Assembly (NCBI GenBank): GCA_034509925.1
Contig: CM067526.1
Span: 6,645,001 to 6,709,000 of the forward strand
Length of the DNA: 64,000 bases
Reading direction: 5' to 3'
DNA from: Hirudinaria manillensis
Lineage: Eukaryota > Annelida > Clitellata > Hirudinida > Hirudinidae
A model generated the notes under the pieces. That model was not told the origin of the DNA. It worked only from the letters and a program-made list of their open reading frames with translations, and ran no database searches. The translations under genes and the position numbers were made by a program. Positions 1 through 13,620 of the stretch are shown here, one piece after another. Position 1 is the first letter of the stretch; the number at the start of each line of letters is the position of its first letter.

Positions 1-800
1 CCATCACTTTGTTCTTTGCACCACCATGACCACCATCACCACCATCACCAGCAACACCAGCACCATGACCATCATAACCACTACCAACGACGAAGACAGC
101 TACCACAACAACAATAACAAGAAAGGAATTGAGTTGTTCTGACCGATCTGAATTTTCAAACGACCCCCGATTAAATTCATCCGAAATTTCAAAAATTTCG
201 TTTGGAATATTTAAGGAATTTTGAAAGTTTATTTCTTGAATTCAGAGAGAAAAAAATGTAATTTTTATTTGCGACTTTTTGTTGTTGTCCGTTGAATGTT
301 GTCGACAACATTGTTCACAATGTGATTGCTTCACGTCGTATTTCTTGGACTCGCAGAACACGTGACTATCTGCCAAGGATAATTCGTTCCGGTTGCTGCA
401 GAAATGAAGCGGTGCTGGAAAAGAGGGGACAATCATTGGAAGGAATGACGGACGGACGGACGGATAGGTGAATGGATGATTTGATAAACAATGGAGAAGA
501 ATTGATGGATGGACGGACGGAACAATAGAGGGACGGACGGACGGACGAATAGCAATAGAGAAAGAGCCAAAAAGAAAAGTATTAGTTGCAAAATGATGGA
601 TTGAGCGAACGAAAGATGAACGAGTTTGATGATGGATGGAAAACTGGTTCATTGCTCAGCGGGAGTGGTCATCGAATAATAGCATGGAAAGAACATCCGC
701 TTATTACAGAGTCGTCATGGCAACCACCGGCAGTTTTTGGAAATGCATTCCAATTCTTGATGGACCATCCTTGATGGTTTCGCATGTGGCTGAACAAACA

Positions 801-880
801 AAATGATTATAATAAAAATGATTATAATAAAAATGATTATAATAATAATTAAATGATTATAATAAAAATGATTATAATAA
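801..880 (+). repeat. 15-bp repeat AATGATTATAATAAA
   Basis: Five to six units with one AT-rich interruption. Confidence 0.85.
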
Positions 881-1353
881 CAACTTTGTTGTGTTGTTTG
901 TAATGTATTTTCTCTAAATTATTGAATTTGTTTTTATGAATTCTTTCTAAAATTAATCGGACTTTTTGTTAAAATTTAACGACAATGGCTGCAATAAATT
1001 GCTGCATTGTGGAGCTATTGATCAGCTGTCATTTGTCTTGGTATTTTTGTTTATAAATTATTAAATTATAATTCTTAAATAAATTATTAAACTATATTTT
1101 TTAATAATTTATTTTTATTATTCTTTTTTCACTATCAAGTGACCACCGTGGAAGCGATTGAGTGAAGATGGATGACCTGAAGAAAGAAAATGAGAGAAAT
1201 TCGACTGCTTCACAATTTGATTTACGAGTTTCAAATTGACAGAAAAATTCGGTCTCTTCAAATTTATTTCATTTAATGGATTTTAAACAAAATATTTCAA
1301 CTTTTTTAATTTAATCATTCATTCACTCACTCTTTAGTTTCCTGTGTATAAGG

Positions 1354-1600
1354 ATGGATACATACATGGATACTATATGTTGCATATCAATGGATACATA
1401 CATGGATAGTATATATTGCATATCAATGGATACATACATGGATACTATATGTTGCATATCAATGGATGCATATACGGATGCTATATATTGCATATCAATG
1501 GATACATATACGGATGCTATATGTCGCATATGAAAGGATAAATATATGGATACTGTATATTCGTTTTACATATCCATTCACATGAATGAATACATATATG
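1354..1600 (+). repeat. 36-bp minisatellite, copy A, with conserved flank
   Basis: Five copies of a 36-bp unit starting ATGGATACATACATGGATAC and ending GTTGCATATCA, followed by the flank TATCCATTCACATGAATGAA. The same unit and flank recur at 5310-5460. Confidence 0.85.
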
Positions 1601-1937
1601 GTGCATGCTATTGCATGTTGCATACTATTTTATATTGCATGCTATTGTATGTTGCAAATGCACCTCGTATATTTACAACAAATACATGATTTAATGCAAG
1701 AAATATTTGAACAATTTATTTATTTAATACAATTTATTTATTATGGTTTTTCTTTTCATTTCTCGTTTTTTTTTAATTAAGTGCAACGAAAGAAAATACT
1801 TTTGAAAAATCCAAGAATCATCCACGGAATAACATGACAAATGATGAAATTCTCAGCTCTGAATATTGCCACAATGGTCACGTGTCTCTTGTCGTAGCGA
1901 AACAAAAATATGCTTTTGTTGTTGCTTGAAAGTTTCA

Positions 1938-1965
1938 CGTTGCTATTGTTGTTGTTGTTGTTGTT

Positions 1966-1998
<33 letters not shown>

Positions 1999-2010
1999 TT
2001 GTTGTTGTTT
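1938..2010 (+). repeat. (GTT)n array
   Basis: GTTGTTGTT with two TTTT breaks; poly-Gln/Asn frames on the minus strand are artefacts. Confidence 0.93.
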
Positions 2011-2244
2011 CAAATAAATATCGTGCAAAGAATTCGCAAATCACAGAGGTGCTGAATAAATGATATTCTGACTTATTTCGGTTGATTGTATTTGCTCTTA
2101 TTTACTAAATAAACATAAATAAATAGCATAAATAAACATATATAAAATTTTAAATGTTGGCTTTACAAAATAATAATAAGTAAATAATAGGTAATGATGT
2201 AATGGTGACGTAATAACAGGTAAAAAGTAATGACCTAATGAAGT

Positions 2245-2306
2245 AAATGATAAATGAATGATAAGCAAATGATAAGCAAATGATAAGCAAATGATAAGCA
2301 AATGAT
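2245..2306 (+). repeat. 11-bp repeat GATAAGCAAAT
   Basis: Four to five close copies of GATAAGCAAAT following ATAAATGA-type units. Confidence 0.85.
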
Positions 2307-4629
2307 CCCACACGTCTTGAGATGGCATGACCGCCTGGTGATTCATTAAACAACGTGTTTCGTGCGACCAAGAGATGCAACAACAAGAACAACAACAACG
2401 GCGATGTAGGCATCGGTCGTCATCATCATCGTCATTATCATCACCATCGGCATCATCATCATCATCATCAGCATTCTTTCTATTCTTCCATTCTCATTCC
2501 GGTTGATTGAATTGTGGCCAGGAGTGATAACACGAACGTAGGACCTTTTATCGTTGGTTTAATGTTGTCCTGCTGTTGTTGTTGCTATTGTTGTTGTTGT
2601 TACAGTTGGTGTTTAAAGTCGCGATCTTCGTTGTCGTCGTAGTCGTTGTTGTTCTAATTATTGTTGTCGTTGATGTTGTTGTCAGATACGTTGTTCATGT
2701 TTTTGTTGGAGTCTCTTTTTGAGACATTGAACGTTCAAATCCATGATGTCAAGTGATAGTCGTGCAATTACATTAGATTTATCAACGAATAGATTGGATT
2801 TAGCAAAAAAAAAAATAAGACAATTCATTGAAATTCATTGGAATTCATTGGAATTCATTGGAAGGAGTTCGAATTAAAATCACAACGAATCAACGTGCAA
2901 CGGCTAATTGTTCTCTCAAAGAAGTTCATCCAATTAGAGAACATCCATGTGCTCAGTTCAGTGCTCCAAAATTACTTAAAATAAATGAAATTAAATTGAA
3001 TTAATTGCTTAAATAATTTTGTAATCTTCTTTTTTAATCTTACATGGGCAGCAACATTCGAGTACGTTTGAATATCAAATATAAGTCTACATTAATATTG
3101 AAAATGTACGTTTTTAAGGACACCGTCCAATGTACAATGGAATTGTTTCAAGTCCACAGCAGCACGTGTTCGTTGGTATTTTCATTGCTCAGTTGGCCTG
3201 TGTACCAAATCTGTGCAAAGGCAATTCATTTTATTGGCACTTGTGAACAAGATAAGCTACATTTAGGCAACAACAACATCAACACCAACAACACCAACAA
3301 CAACACCAACAACAACACCAACAATAACAGCAACAACAATTTAATACTAGGACTTTTTCTGCACTTTACACTTTATGAGTCATGAAATGCCCTGCCCAGT
3401 TGTACCTGTGAATCTGTTTCTAAAGAAAAGATTCACAAGAAGATTGATAATATTTCCAGTTCAAGTGTGGCCAGGAAGCCAACACTGATGATATTTACAC
3501 ATAAATTAATATTAATTGTGATTACATTTAAATATTAATTAATGCTAATTATGATGATGTTCACGTGGTGATCAATCATAATTTTCCACAAGTTCATAGA
3601 ATTTCTTTCATCTCGAGTTTGTCTCCAGCTTTATTCTCCTGACATTCCACCCACCCACTGGGAATCATGGATTTCCATGCCATCCTCACAAGCAGACGCA
3701 TCGACATTTGGACGATAAAAAATTACGAAAAACCAGCTCAGTTATTCTTTTGCGGTCATTTTTTAAAAACTATTTTTGACAAAAAAGTAAAGCATTTCAC
3801 AGAAACGACTTTGGCCATCCTCTTGGTCACGTGTTAAGTTTTATATGTATGTGATGTTGTCCAGTCCTTGCTTATCCTATTGACAAGTAAACCACAATTC
3901 AATAACTTAATTGTAATCTTTATGGAAATATGAAATTCTGGACGATAACAAAGGAATCACCAGGAGAAGAAAAGGGTAGGAGGCAACTCATAAGAGCAAG
4001 TTTTATCAGTTACCAGATGATTTAAAGAGTTAAGCAGTCCTAGGGTAGAATCTGGGCAGAGTTGGGGAACAATGATCGACGCTTGCGTTGTTGACTCGAG
4101 AAGCAGATGAAAATCATCTCAAGCAGATATATTCATGTCATGAACCGTTGGCCAGAAATCCTGAAAACGTTCGAATCGAAGCACAAAGGAGTCACGGCTG
4201 AGTCCAAATAGAATCGGCAGAAGAAAATCAGTTCACGGTTTGCAACGTTATTTAACTAAAAAACATAAATAAATAAATTATCTAATTAAAACAGCTCAGG
4301 TAAATAACAAAAAATAATAATAAATAACAGCTAAATGTTTTCATTGACGATGGTTGCAACAAAATTCATTGAATATTTTCATAATAATTTACAAAAAGTG
4401 GCTTCATTGTAATGTTGAATAATGTTGAATATTTGCTAAATAAGCCGATATTATTTTTAATTCTCTGAGGTCAGCAAGCAACATGCATTAACATTTAAGG
4501 TTAAAGATTAATTTTCGTGCGTTGACCACGCTGGAAATGAAATCAAAAAACTTATTTCTAAACACGTAAAAGTATCCTTGGACATTGTACCTCTCCAATA
4601 TCTATGCACCTCTACAAACATTCGTGCAT

Positions 4630-4780
4630 GGCTCCATTTTACCCATCCATCCACGTACCCAGACATTCACTCCACCCATCCATCCATTACACCCACCCAC
4701 CCATCCACCCATCCATCCATCCGTCCGTCCATCCATCCATCCATTCCATCCATCTATCCATTCCACCCAAACATCCATTC
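4630..4780 (+). repeat. (CATC)n degenerate array
   Basis: CATC/CACC/CGTC units over about 150 bp; source of the overlapping SIHPSIH frames. Confidence 0.9.
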
Positions 4781-5309
4781 CAATTGTGAAAGGGACCCCA
4801 TGGGGGTTTTACGGCCTGGTTTCAGTCGAGAGGAGGTTACAATGGAATCACAGTAAAAGGGGATTAGGAAAGAATTGGACTTAAATTACACGACAATCGA
4901 GACTCGAGAGAGGATCGTGGAAAACATTTTACTGCCTCTTTATGCTCTCCTCACGGAACACGGTTCGTTTCCACGGCAACGTCCACGGATGGGGAGTTGG
5001 GGTGGCTGGGTTCGGGTGGCTGGGTGAGTTGGGGTGGCTGGGTGGGTTGGCCTCATTTGAGGGGAGGTAATTTGGACGTGCAACTGTTGCTCTGTCGAAG
5101 ACTCCTTAAAAGACGAATTCATTCGCTTCCATCTTCCATCAACTGCAACTTTTCATTCATGTTGCTCGACTGAATACAAATGCGATGCTCTCAACGGACT
5201 CAATTTATGCTCTTCATTATAATTAAACATTCATAATTTAACCACGCAATTGGTGCATGCACTGTGATGTAATTTAAGGAAGTTTTGATCAAATTTGATT
5301 ATATGTTTC

Positions 5310-5460
5310 ATATCAATAGATACATATATGGATGCTATATGTTGCATATCAATGGATACATATATGGATACTATATGTTGCATATCAATGGATAAATACA
5401 TAGATACTGTATATTCGTACTATATATCCATTCACATGAATGAATACATATATGAGCAGT
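5310..5460 (+). repeat. 36-bp minisatellite, copy B, with the same flank
   Basis: About three to four units of the same 36-bp family (GTTGCATATCAATGGATACA), followed by TATCCATTCACATGAATGAA as in copy A. It lies between two copies of AATTAAACATTCATAA (about 5222 and 5471). Confidence 0.8.
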
Positions 5461-7037
5461 GTATGTTGCAATTAAACATTCATAAGTTCACCATGCCAAT
5501 ATAAGGAAATTTGATGAAATTCGATGCTATTTCTTTGCAAATGTCAGCAAAGAAGAATTTCGAAGACCTTGAGGTGTGAATTACATGAAAAGTATTTTTT
5601 AAATAATCATAACTTTGTTAGTTTGTCACTGGTTGAGGGATTGTGAAGGTTTAAATTAAATTAAATTAAATTTAATTTAATTATTTGCTTTAATGATTTC
5701 GAAATTAATTTTCGCAAAATAAGAAATTAATATTCATGGAAGCAAATTAAATAAATATTTTAAATAATATATATATAATCGAAATTATGATACTATAATA
5801 ATAATTAATATTATTATAATAGAAATTTACAAATAATTTAATAACAAAGGTATAACTTAAACCTCCTTATTTTATATTATAATTAAAATTACAGAAAAGA
5901 TTTTCTGACCATTGAGGAATCTTGGTTGAAGACGGCGTTGAAGTGGAAAGTTTTTGTTGTTTTGTTGTGCGTTGTTGCTGCTGTTGTTGCTGTTGTTGCT
6001 GCTGGTGTTGTTGACTTTGTTGTCGTCACGATATCAGGTTCCCTGATGCGTACGTCGGTGTCGTTGCATTCCAAAATATTTGTCGTTGTTGTTGTTGTTG
6101 GTGATGATGATGATGATGATGATGATTCTGTAGACTGTATTGGACATATCCTCAGGAAGACTTCAACCTTATTGAAAAGACGTTCAGTAATTAATTTCAT
6201 TATTCTTCCATAGTTGTTGTGACGTCATCCGTCATAACATCCAAGTTGTCATCGTCATCATCAACCTCCTCGTCATCTTCGTCATCATCATTGTTGACAT
6301 GATAGTCATAATTTTCTTTGTCTTTCATTTCAATTATGCAATTATGATTTAAAATGACAAGTGATCGCTTATTCAAATTCAAGATTTTCTTATAATTTCT
6401 AACATATTTTATTTATGATAACATGATAAAATATAAATAATTTATATTATTATGAGATAAATTATTTTTATTCTTAAAATATCGCACTTCCTTTCTCCAC
6501 ATCACAAACACAAATTAAATATTTCAATGAAATCAACAATACTATAATTAATTAATAAAATGACCATTGAGGAATATCAGGTTTATATCGGGTATATCAC
6601 ATCATGGTTGTGCAATATATAAAATATATGTTCCAAGTGTGGGATTACTCGTATACTTCCACTTTAACGAGAAGCTGTTTAATTTTTATATTATTTATAT
6701 TTATATTAATATTATTATTATTATTAATTTTATTATTATTATTATTATTGTTGTTGTTGTTACTAATATTGTTATTATTATCATTATTATTATTAAGTTA
6801 CAATTTTAATGAACCCTTAGACTTCGTAATAAATATAGAAAACCTGGAAATAATTATTTAAATATTATATTTCACAAATTCTAAAGGTTTTATTTTTGGC
6901 TCTTAAGAGTTTGAAACGCATTCATCAATTAGGTGCCACCACGTGGTGCTTTCGATGGTGATGACGACTACGGTGATGACTGCGGTGGTGCTGATGATGA
7001 TGATCAAGAATACATCGTTTGAATGCGCGACAAAGAC

Positions 7038-7320
7038 ATATTATATTATATTATATTATATTATATTATATTATATTATATTATATTATATTATATTATA
7101 TTATATTATATTATATTATATTATATTATATTATATTATATTATATTATATTATATTATATTATATTATATTATATTATATTATATTATATTATATTATA
7201 TTATATTATATTATATTATATTATATTATATTATATTATATTATATTATATTATATTATATTATATTATATTATATTATATTATATTATATTATATTATA
7301 TTATATTATATTATATTATA
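7038..7320 (+). repeat. (TTATA)n array, about 283 bp
   Basis: About 57 uninterrupted pentanucleotide units; the apparent ILYYI frames come from it. Confidence 0.98.
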
Positions 7321-7766
7321 AAACTGTTATTGTTATTATATTCCCCAAAATAATCTTCATTCTCCCGACATTTTAATTCACAAAACCTTGAGTTTCAAGA
7401 AATTGTGCTCTAAATTATACTTTATGAGGGGAAAGAGACAGAACACGTCTATTAAACCCGCCAGAAAGTTGCAGATTATGTTGACCAATTATTAATAAGC
7501 CATGTATGACTAATAGTAGTGATGATTATGATGACGATGACGTCAGCAATGAAGACCTTCATTTCACCGAAATGAGGCAAATGTTTTTTTTATATTATTT
7601 TTCAAGAATCATTTCTTAATTAATAATATGATATTATTTTAATTTAATAATATTAAATAAGAAATTCTTCTCAATTCTGGAAGTGGAGTTGTAAGCCACG
7701 ATTTGCACCGGAAGTCGTTCATCAACGTGCTCAATAACCTACCACACATTTCCTGTGTGCTCTCTA

Positions 7767-7890
7767 TCCATCCGTCCATCCATCTATCCGTCCGTCCGCC
7801 AGCCCATCCATCCATCCGTCCATCCGCCCGTCCATCCATCCATACATACATCCATCCATCCATCCACCCATCCATCCATCCATCCGCATT
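7767..7890 (+). repeat. (CATC)n degenerate array
   Basis: CATC units mixed with CGTC and CGCC over about 120 bp. Confidence 0.92.
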
Positions 7891-7939
7891 CTTTTTTCCT
7901 CAGCATTGAATGGCCCTCCAGTAACTGCCAAGTTTTTAC

Positions 7940-8460
7940 GCCAAGTTGCTAACGAATGACGTCATAAAAAGAGGTGTCTCGTGATTAAAACGAGGTCAGC
8001 TGATTGAATTAGGTCGCGCGAACAACCAATCAAGAGAGCGGACGTGGCGAATCGTAAGGAGGCCTGGAATTACTTTTCAGATGTTTATTATTATTATTAT
8101 TATAATGTTATATAAATAATAATAATGTTATTTAATTACATTACAACATTAAATCGCCATAAAATCAGAATTTATGCTTAATTATTGTGAAATGCAGGAA
8201 AATGAACAATGGCTGTACTATGGATTAATGGTGATTATTAGAGCGTGGAAAGCAACAAATAATCCTTGCCAATGAACGACTGGGAAGCCTCTGGAAGCGA
8301 TGGTAAATCGTTATTAACCGAGAAAAACATGTTTATTTCACAATATGTGCATTAAATTCAAATAAAGCAAATAATAACGTAAATTAAGTCACAAATGAGC
8401 GGAAAAAAACATCCGCCATTTTGGTTCCAACCGGAAGCAAGTCCTACTCGTTTAAACCAA
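7940..8460. promoter_or_regulatory. Promoter-like GC-richer patch
   Basis: TGACGTCA (7957), CAGCTG (7998), CGCGCG-like sequence with CCAATCAAG (about 8025), and further on TCCGCCATTTTGG (about 8410, YY1 type) with ACCGGAAGC (ETS type, about 8429). No adjoining gene recognised. Confidence 0.3.
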
Positions 8461-8968
8461 AGAAGCGCCAATTAAGAGTTTCCTTCGCGTAAATTTCAAT
8501 TGAAATCCTAAAAGCTCCTTAAAACTTTATTCTGTATTTGTTTGTTAATGTTACAGAAATAGAATTATTAATTAAAGTTATATAATAATATTATTATTAT
8601 TAAGATATATTATTATTATTATTAAAATTATCGTAGCATATAAATTACATTAAATATTAATATTTAAAATATTAAATATTGAAATTATTTAACTCCATGA
8701 TCATGATAATATCATTTCTTATTCGGGACTGCACCAATGCAGTAATTCATTAATGCTTCAGTGCAATTCAAAGACAAGTGCTTGGAATTCCCATTTTTCT
8801 CGTCCGAACTAAAAATTTTATAATTTAATAATTTCTTTAAAATTAATTTTTATTTAAAATTAAATTTTAAATTAAATTTTAAATTAAAAATTAATTTTAA
8901 ATTTTAAAATCTCCTTCGATGGGTACGTTTCAATCCTCGTTGATGACGTCACTTACTTTGGTGATGAA

Positions 8969-8997
8969 AACGTACACACGGAGTTCGTGTGTACGTT
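8969..8997. other. Perfect 12-bp hairpin
   Basis: AACGTACACACG, a five-base loop GAGTT, then CGTGTGTACGTT. It lies 18 bases after a TGACGTCA site. Confidence 0.85.
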
Positions 8998-9239
8998 CGA
9001 AGCACGAGAAAGAAGAGGCTGTGATTTATAGAAGTTGCTGTGTGGATGTTTAAGTGACATGTGGTCAGTTGTGGTCACGTGTGGTTAGCTGTGGTCCCGT
9101 GTGGTAGAGGTGGTAGAGCAGTACCACCACTATCACGTCCATGGTCCTTCATTTTGTAGTGAATTTATTCCACCGATGACCATAACGACGTGATCCAGAG
9201 TCTCACTGAGGAATGCAAACGTGGACTCAAAACGGGAGT

Positions 9240-9465
9240 CATGAAGAACGTTCGACGGACATCCTCCTAACACCATCTCCTTCTGCAGTCACTGACCCCG
9301 GTCGTAAAAACTCTGCCCTATGCATTCCTTCTACTCGGCACACATTTTAATGTTGACCCGGGGTCAACGACGGAATACATGGGCCCGGTACTACCATGGC
9401 GACCCCACCAGGGCTCGAACCGCAGTACCCTGCGGTCTGCAGTTGACCCGATGACGAGGGAGATC
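9240..9465 (-). mobile_element. tRNA-derived SINE-like segment
   Basis: On the minus strand GCGGTTCGAGCCCTGG (about 9405-9420) is a good Pol III B box, preceded by ACTGCAGACCGCAGGGTA, which resembles an anticodon arm. The following GC-rich body includes the palindrome GTTGACCC-G-GGGTCAAC (9353-9369). The stem pairing is too poor for a working tRNA. The unusual GC content in an AT-rich neighbourhood supports an inserted short element. No second copy is present here to confirm it. Confidence 0.45.
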
Positions 9466-9863
9466 GCAAAAAATTTATGTTGAAGTGATTCTACGACACG
9501 AGTTTGTCTCGATGATGGTTATGAATGGTTATCACTATGATGATGATGATGATGATGATGATGAGGAAGACGAGGAAGTGATGGAACATGAACAGAATTC
9601 ATTCTGCAATTAATCCACTTTTTTTTTAAAGACACCAAAGTGAAACAATTAACATGAAATAATATTTTCACTGACAACATCCAGAAAAATATTCTTATTT
9701 TTATTAACAACAAAGATTTTCAGGGGATTTTTGGTAAATTTAGTTTTAATGTTTTATAATTCTTTTAATAGTAATTATTTAAAGTTATTTATAACAATAT
9801 TTGGTTATTTAGTCTATCAATTTATTGTCTATGATAGAAAATGATAATACTAATAATAATAAC

Positions 9864-9897
<34 letters not shown>

Positions 9898-10195
9898 TTA
9901 ATATTTAATAAAATAAATAATAAAAATGGCTCGCTAAAAGTTAATAATAGAATTGAAAGCGTTACGCATCGAATTAGGGAAGCAATAAAAAAGAAAAGCG
10001 AAGAACATTTGCATGGATTTCAGAGGAGGAATTCGTCAGGGAAATCAGCGCCAACAATTCCACGGAGGTGGTTCTAATCCAATCAGAAGATGGAGAGATG
10101 GTGAGTGAAAAGTGAGGGACGCGATTGGTGGAATGTTTGTCTGAAGAGACGGAGGACGTGAGATTGATTGGATGGACTGACTGGGATAAGCTCGA

Positions 10196-10312
10196 ATGAA
10201 TGAATGAATGAATGGATGGATGGATGGATGGATGGATGGATGGATGGATGGATGGATGGATGGATGGATGGATGGACGGATGGACGGGCGAACGGACGGA
10301 CCGACGGATGGA
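10196..10312 (+). repeat. (GAAT)/(GGAT)/(GGAC) array
   Basis: GAAT units pass into GGAT and then GGAC/GGGC variants. Similar degenerate arrays lie at 450-545, 4640-4770, 7767-7890, 14940-15105, 18740-18850 and 54910-55110 (some as CATC/CGTC on this strand). Confidence 0.93.
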
Positions 10313-10519
10313 TTGATGGAAGCCTTGGGAAAGAATGAATAAAAAAAAACAATTCTGAAATGCACCTGCATTCAAGTAGCGTGGCTTTTTGTCCTTTCGC
10401 TTGGATGAATGGTGAATTTTAAAAGTGCATCGATGCATGCATCGATTAGATGATTAATTCACAAGTGCTTCTGGTAATGCAACAAGACTTCGATAAACGT
10501 TTGCGAGTTGCATTATTAG

Positions 10520-10620
10520 TGACGTCACAATTCTAGCGATGACGTCACCAACCGGAGAAAGTGACGTGGAAAAGTCTCACGACGTTTGTTTATTCGGACC
10601 AGGTTTAAGCCACGTGTTCG
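10520..10620. promoter_or_regulatory. CRE pair with E-box
   Basis: TGACGTCA at 10520-10527 and 10540-10547, then GTGACGTGG near 10560 and CCACGTG near 10610. Such clusters are typical binding sites of CREB/ATF and bHLH-zip factors. Confidence 0.45.
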
Positions 10621-11550
10621 TCACCACTTCAGTCTCGGATTCAGCAGAGCTGACTTTCACTATATCCATCCATCCATCCGCTCGTCCATCCATCCATCCG
10701 TCCATCCATCTTTACCACGACGATGATGACGACGACTACGATGATGATGATGATGACGATGATAGGTTACACATTTAAAATTAATCTTGAACAGAAAGGT
10801 TATCTCAAATTCCGTCATAAATTTTTAATGGATGCGTTTAACAAACATTTGGAAAAGTCAATTGTTTGAATTAATTTTTAATTCCAAATATTTATGAATA
10901 AATTTTATTTCTATTAAATTTATTTTAAATTGAAATTAAATTTATTTTAAATTTTAAATTGAAATTAAATTTTGTATTTTTTAATTAAATTTCAAACAAG
11001 TATTTGGGTCGTTTAACAGTTCCATTTGTTATTCTCATTCTTTGTTGTTGTTGTTGATGATGACGACGACGACGATGATGATGATGATAATGATGTCTAA
11101 AGTGATAAAGATGACGATGAAGACAATGAACATGATGATATGCTAGTCATGACGATAAGGACGACTACGATGATGATGATGACGACGACGATGACGTGGT
11201 GATAATGACAGTGACGAATGACCCCCTGTTTTTGTGGATGAATGACAACAAGTATCTTGAAGAGGAATATCATTTGAATTGTTTTCAAATCCTTCTTTAA
11301 AACCACTAATTTGGAGTCACAAATTTCTTAAATCATAATTTAAAAAGAACATTTTGTTTAAATCACATGTAAATTACTTGTAAATCACAAATTCAATTTC
11401 ACGGCAGATTTATTGGTAATTATCGAAATATTTCAGAAACACATCGATATGCACTCCGAAATATCAGTCCATTGGGTTCCATTTGTTAATGAACTTTCAT
11501 CAATCATGTTCATCTCATTAAATATCGTCCCAGACACTTTCATTTCATCA

Positions 11551-11685
11551 TTCCACGATCTGTCCATCCCTCACTCATTCCACGATCTGTCTATCCTTCA
11601 CTTATTCCACGATCTGTCTATCCTTCACTTATTCTACGATCTGTCCATCTTTCACTCATCCTACGATCTGTCCATCCTTCACTCT
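11551..11685 (+). repeat. 27-bp minisatellite, five copies
   Basis: Unit beginning TTCCACGATCTGTCCATCC and ending TCACTCA, with a few substitutions per copy. It accounts for the open frame across this segment. Confidence 0.85.
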
Positions 11686-12514
11686 TTCAGTCACTCATGG
11701 ATGGATTTCGTCCGTCTTTCCATCCGCTGCTCGGTAACTCTTACGTGCAAATGCATCGTCTCCATTCACACGCAATTCACGCATGCATTTGTCGAAAAGT
11801 TACTTTAAGAATGTTTTAAGAAAAACTTCTTTTTGTGCACCAACATTCGACTTTTATTTTCCTGTAATTTTCAACAAAAATTAATTTTTAAACGTCGTAA
11901 ATCTTCAATTATCTTTGTTTTCGATGATTATTCACTGACTTTATGTGGCAATATTTGTTCAAATACAATTAAATTAAGCAATTATTTAATTAATTGTTTG
12001 GATGTTTAAAACTAATTATGAATAATTATTAAATAAATCAATGCTTGGATTAATTAATGAAGGCAAGCATAATTGATCGAACGAATGAACGAATGAATGA
12101 ACGACTGAATGAACCTGGGAATGTTTTGATAAACGACAGACTATCAAGACCCTCAAATGAGTTCTTTAAGTGTAAACATTGATTGATTGATTGGTTGATT
12201 GGTTGATTGATACGTTGCTTGCAATCAACTCCTCATTATCTCCTTTTTAATATTTGTTGATTTTTTTAAAATTACAATCAAATAAATCATAAATGATTTT
12301 AAAATACCATTTGTGGTGTTGGTAATTACATTTTTATGAAATTGATCAAATGCAACTTTTTTTGGAGCAGAAATTTCGAGAGATTTTGTAAATTAAAGAA
12401 ACAAAGTAAAGAAAATCCTTGGAAATTATTCAACAATGGAAAGATTGAGATAAGAGAAGAAAGGATATTCACAAAAACAACAATAAATCATGACTACATT
12501 GAGCATAAAAATTG

Positions 12515-12569
12515 TAATAATAATAATAATAATAACAATAATAATAATAATAACAATAATAATAATAAC

Positions 12570-12616
<47 letters not shown>
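12515..12616 (+). repeat. (AAT)n array with AAC interruptions
   Basis: About 33 triplets, with AAC at three or four sites. Confidence 0.95.
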
Positions 12617-12689
12617 AATAATTACTAAAACGTCTAACGCATAATATAACTTAAATGTCAGACCAATAAGTAAATATGGGGAAACGAAA

Positions 12690-12723
12690 TCCAAAGCAAC
12701 AACAACAACAACATCATCATCAT

Positions 12724-12755
<32 letters not shown>

Positions 12756-12790
12756 TCATCATCAACAACAACAACAACGACAACAACAGA
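12690..12790 (+). repeat. (CAA)/(CAT) blocks
   Basis: Alternating CAACAACAA and CATCATCAT blocks, each 9-18 bp, repeated three times. Confidence 0.9.
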
Positions 12791-13136
12791 GGTGTCCATC
12801 CAACTGCATTAGTCACCGTTTCCTTGCAATCCATCAATAAACTGCTCAAACACTCCCTTATAATTGTCAGCGTCTCCGTTGCCAAGAAGACACTTCCAAG
12901 GGGCCTTATTATTATTTTTATTTTTTTAAATATTATTATTATTATTGTTATTATTATCTGCAATTAATGAAATAATATTTCTCCTTAAGCACTAGCATCG
13001 GTACATGTTTCTATTTTCTAGACCTGTCATCCGTTTGTTTATCATTCTGTCACTCCATCTCGAACTGCCGAAGTGTTGATGACGACTTAATGTTTATTCA
13101 TGATGTCAGTGATGTTAGTTGAATGCCGTAACAATA

Positions 13137-13162
13137 ATATTAATAATAATAATAATAATAAC

Positions 13163-13252
<90 letters not shown>
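13137..13252 (+). repeat. (AAT)n array
   Basis: About 38 AAT triplets with one or two AAC. Confidence 0.95.
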
Positions 13253-13253
<1 letters not shown>

Positions 13254-13429
13254 TTTACACTTATAATTATGTTGTGTGACATCACGTGACAGGCATGGAT
13301 GACAGCGTGGAAATGAAGTTCCGACGAACAAATTGATCCAAGAACACTGGATTACCTCTGGAGATGTCATCACTGCATTCACCGCATAAACTAATGAGTC
13401 AATGATTATACGATACGATTGATGGATGG

Positions 13430-13620
13430 ATGAATGGATGGATGGATGGATGGACGGATAGACGGATGGATCGGTGGATGGATGGACGGATAGACGGGTG
13501 GATCGGTGGATGGATGGACGGATAGACGGCTGGATCGGTGGATGGATGGACGGATAGACGGGTGGATCGGTGGATGAATGGACGGATAGACGGCTGGATC
13601 GGTGGATGGATGGACAGATT
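13430..13620 (+). repeat. 32-bp higher-order repeat of GGAT type
   Basis: About five units built from GATGGATGGACGGATAGACG followed by GGTGGATCGGTG. It is a GGAT-derived array that has re-amplified as a longer unit. Confidence 0.8.

Noticed and set aside
7639-7909. Open frames rich in HPSIH or DGWMDG, here and at 4578, 10045, 13140, 14929, 18621 and 54791
   Set aside because: Products of CATC/GGAT arrays, without unique sequence that could be a domain.
9395-9445. Functional tRNA gene on the minus strand
   Set aside because: B box present, but T and anticodon stems do not pair properly and no acceptor stem is visible.
10539-10660. Plus-strand frame MTSPTGESDVEK leading into a CATC array
   Set aside because: Short, overlaps a CRE cluster and ends in translated microsatellite; no splice or homology support.
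12336-12644. Poly-Asn, poly-Leu, poly-Tyr and poly-Ile frames, also at 20904, 42110, 44219 and 48352
   Set aside because: Translations of AAT/ATT microsatellites.
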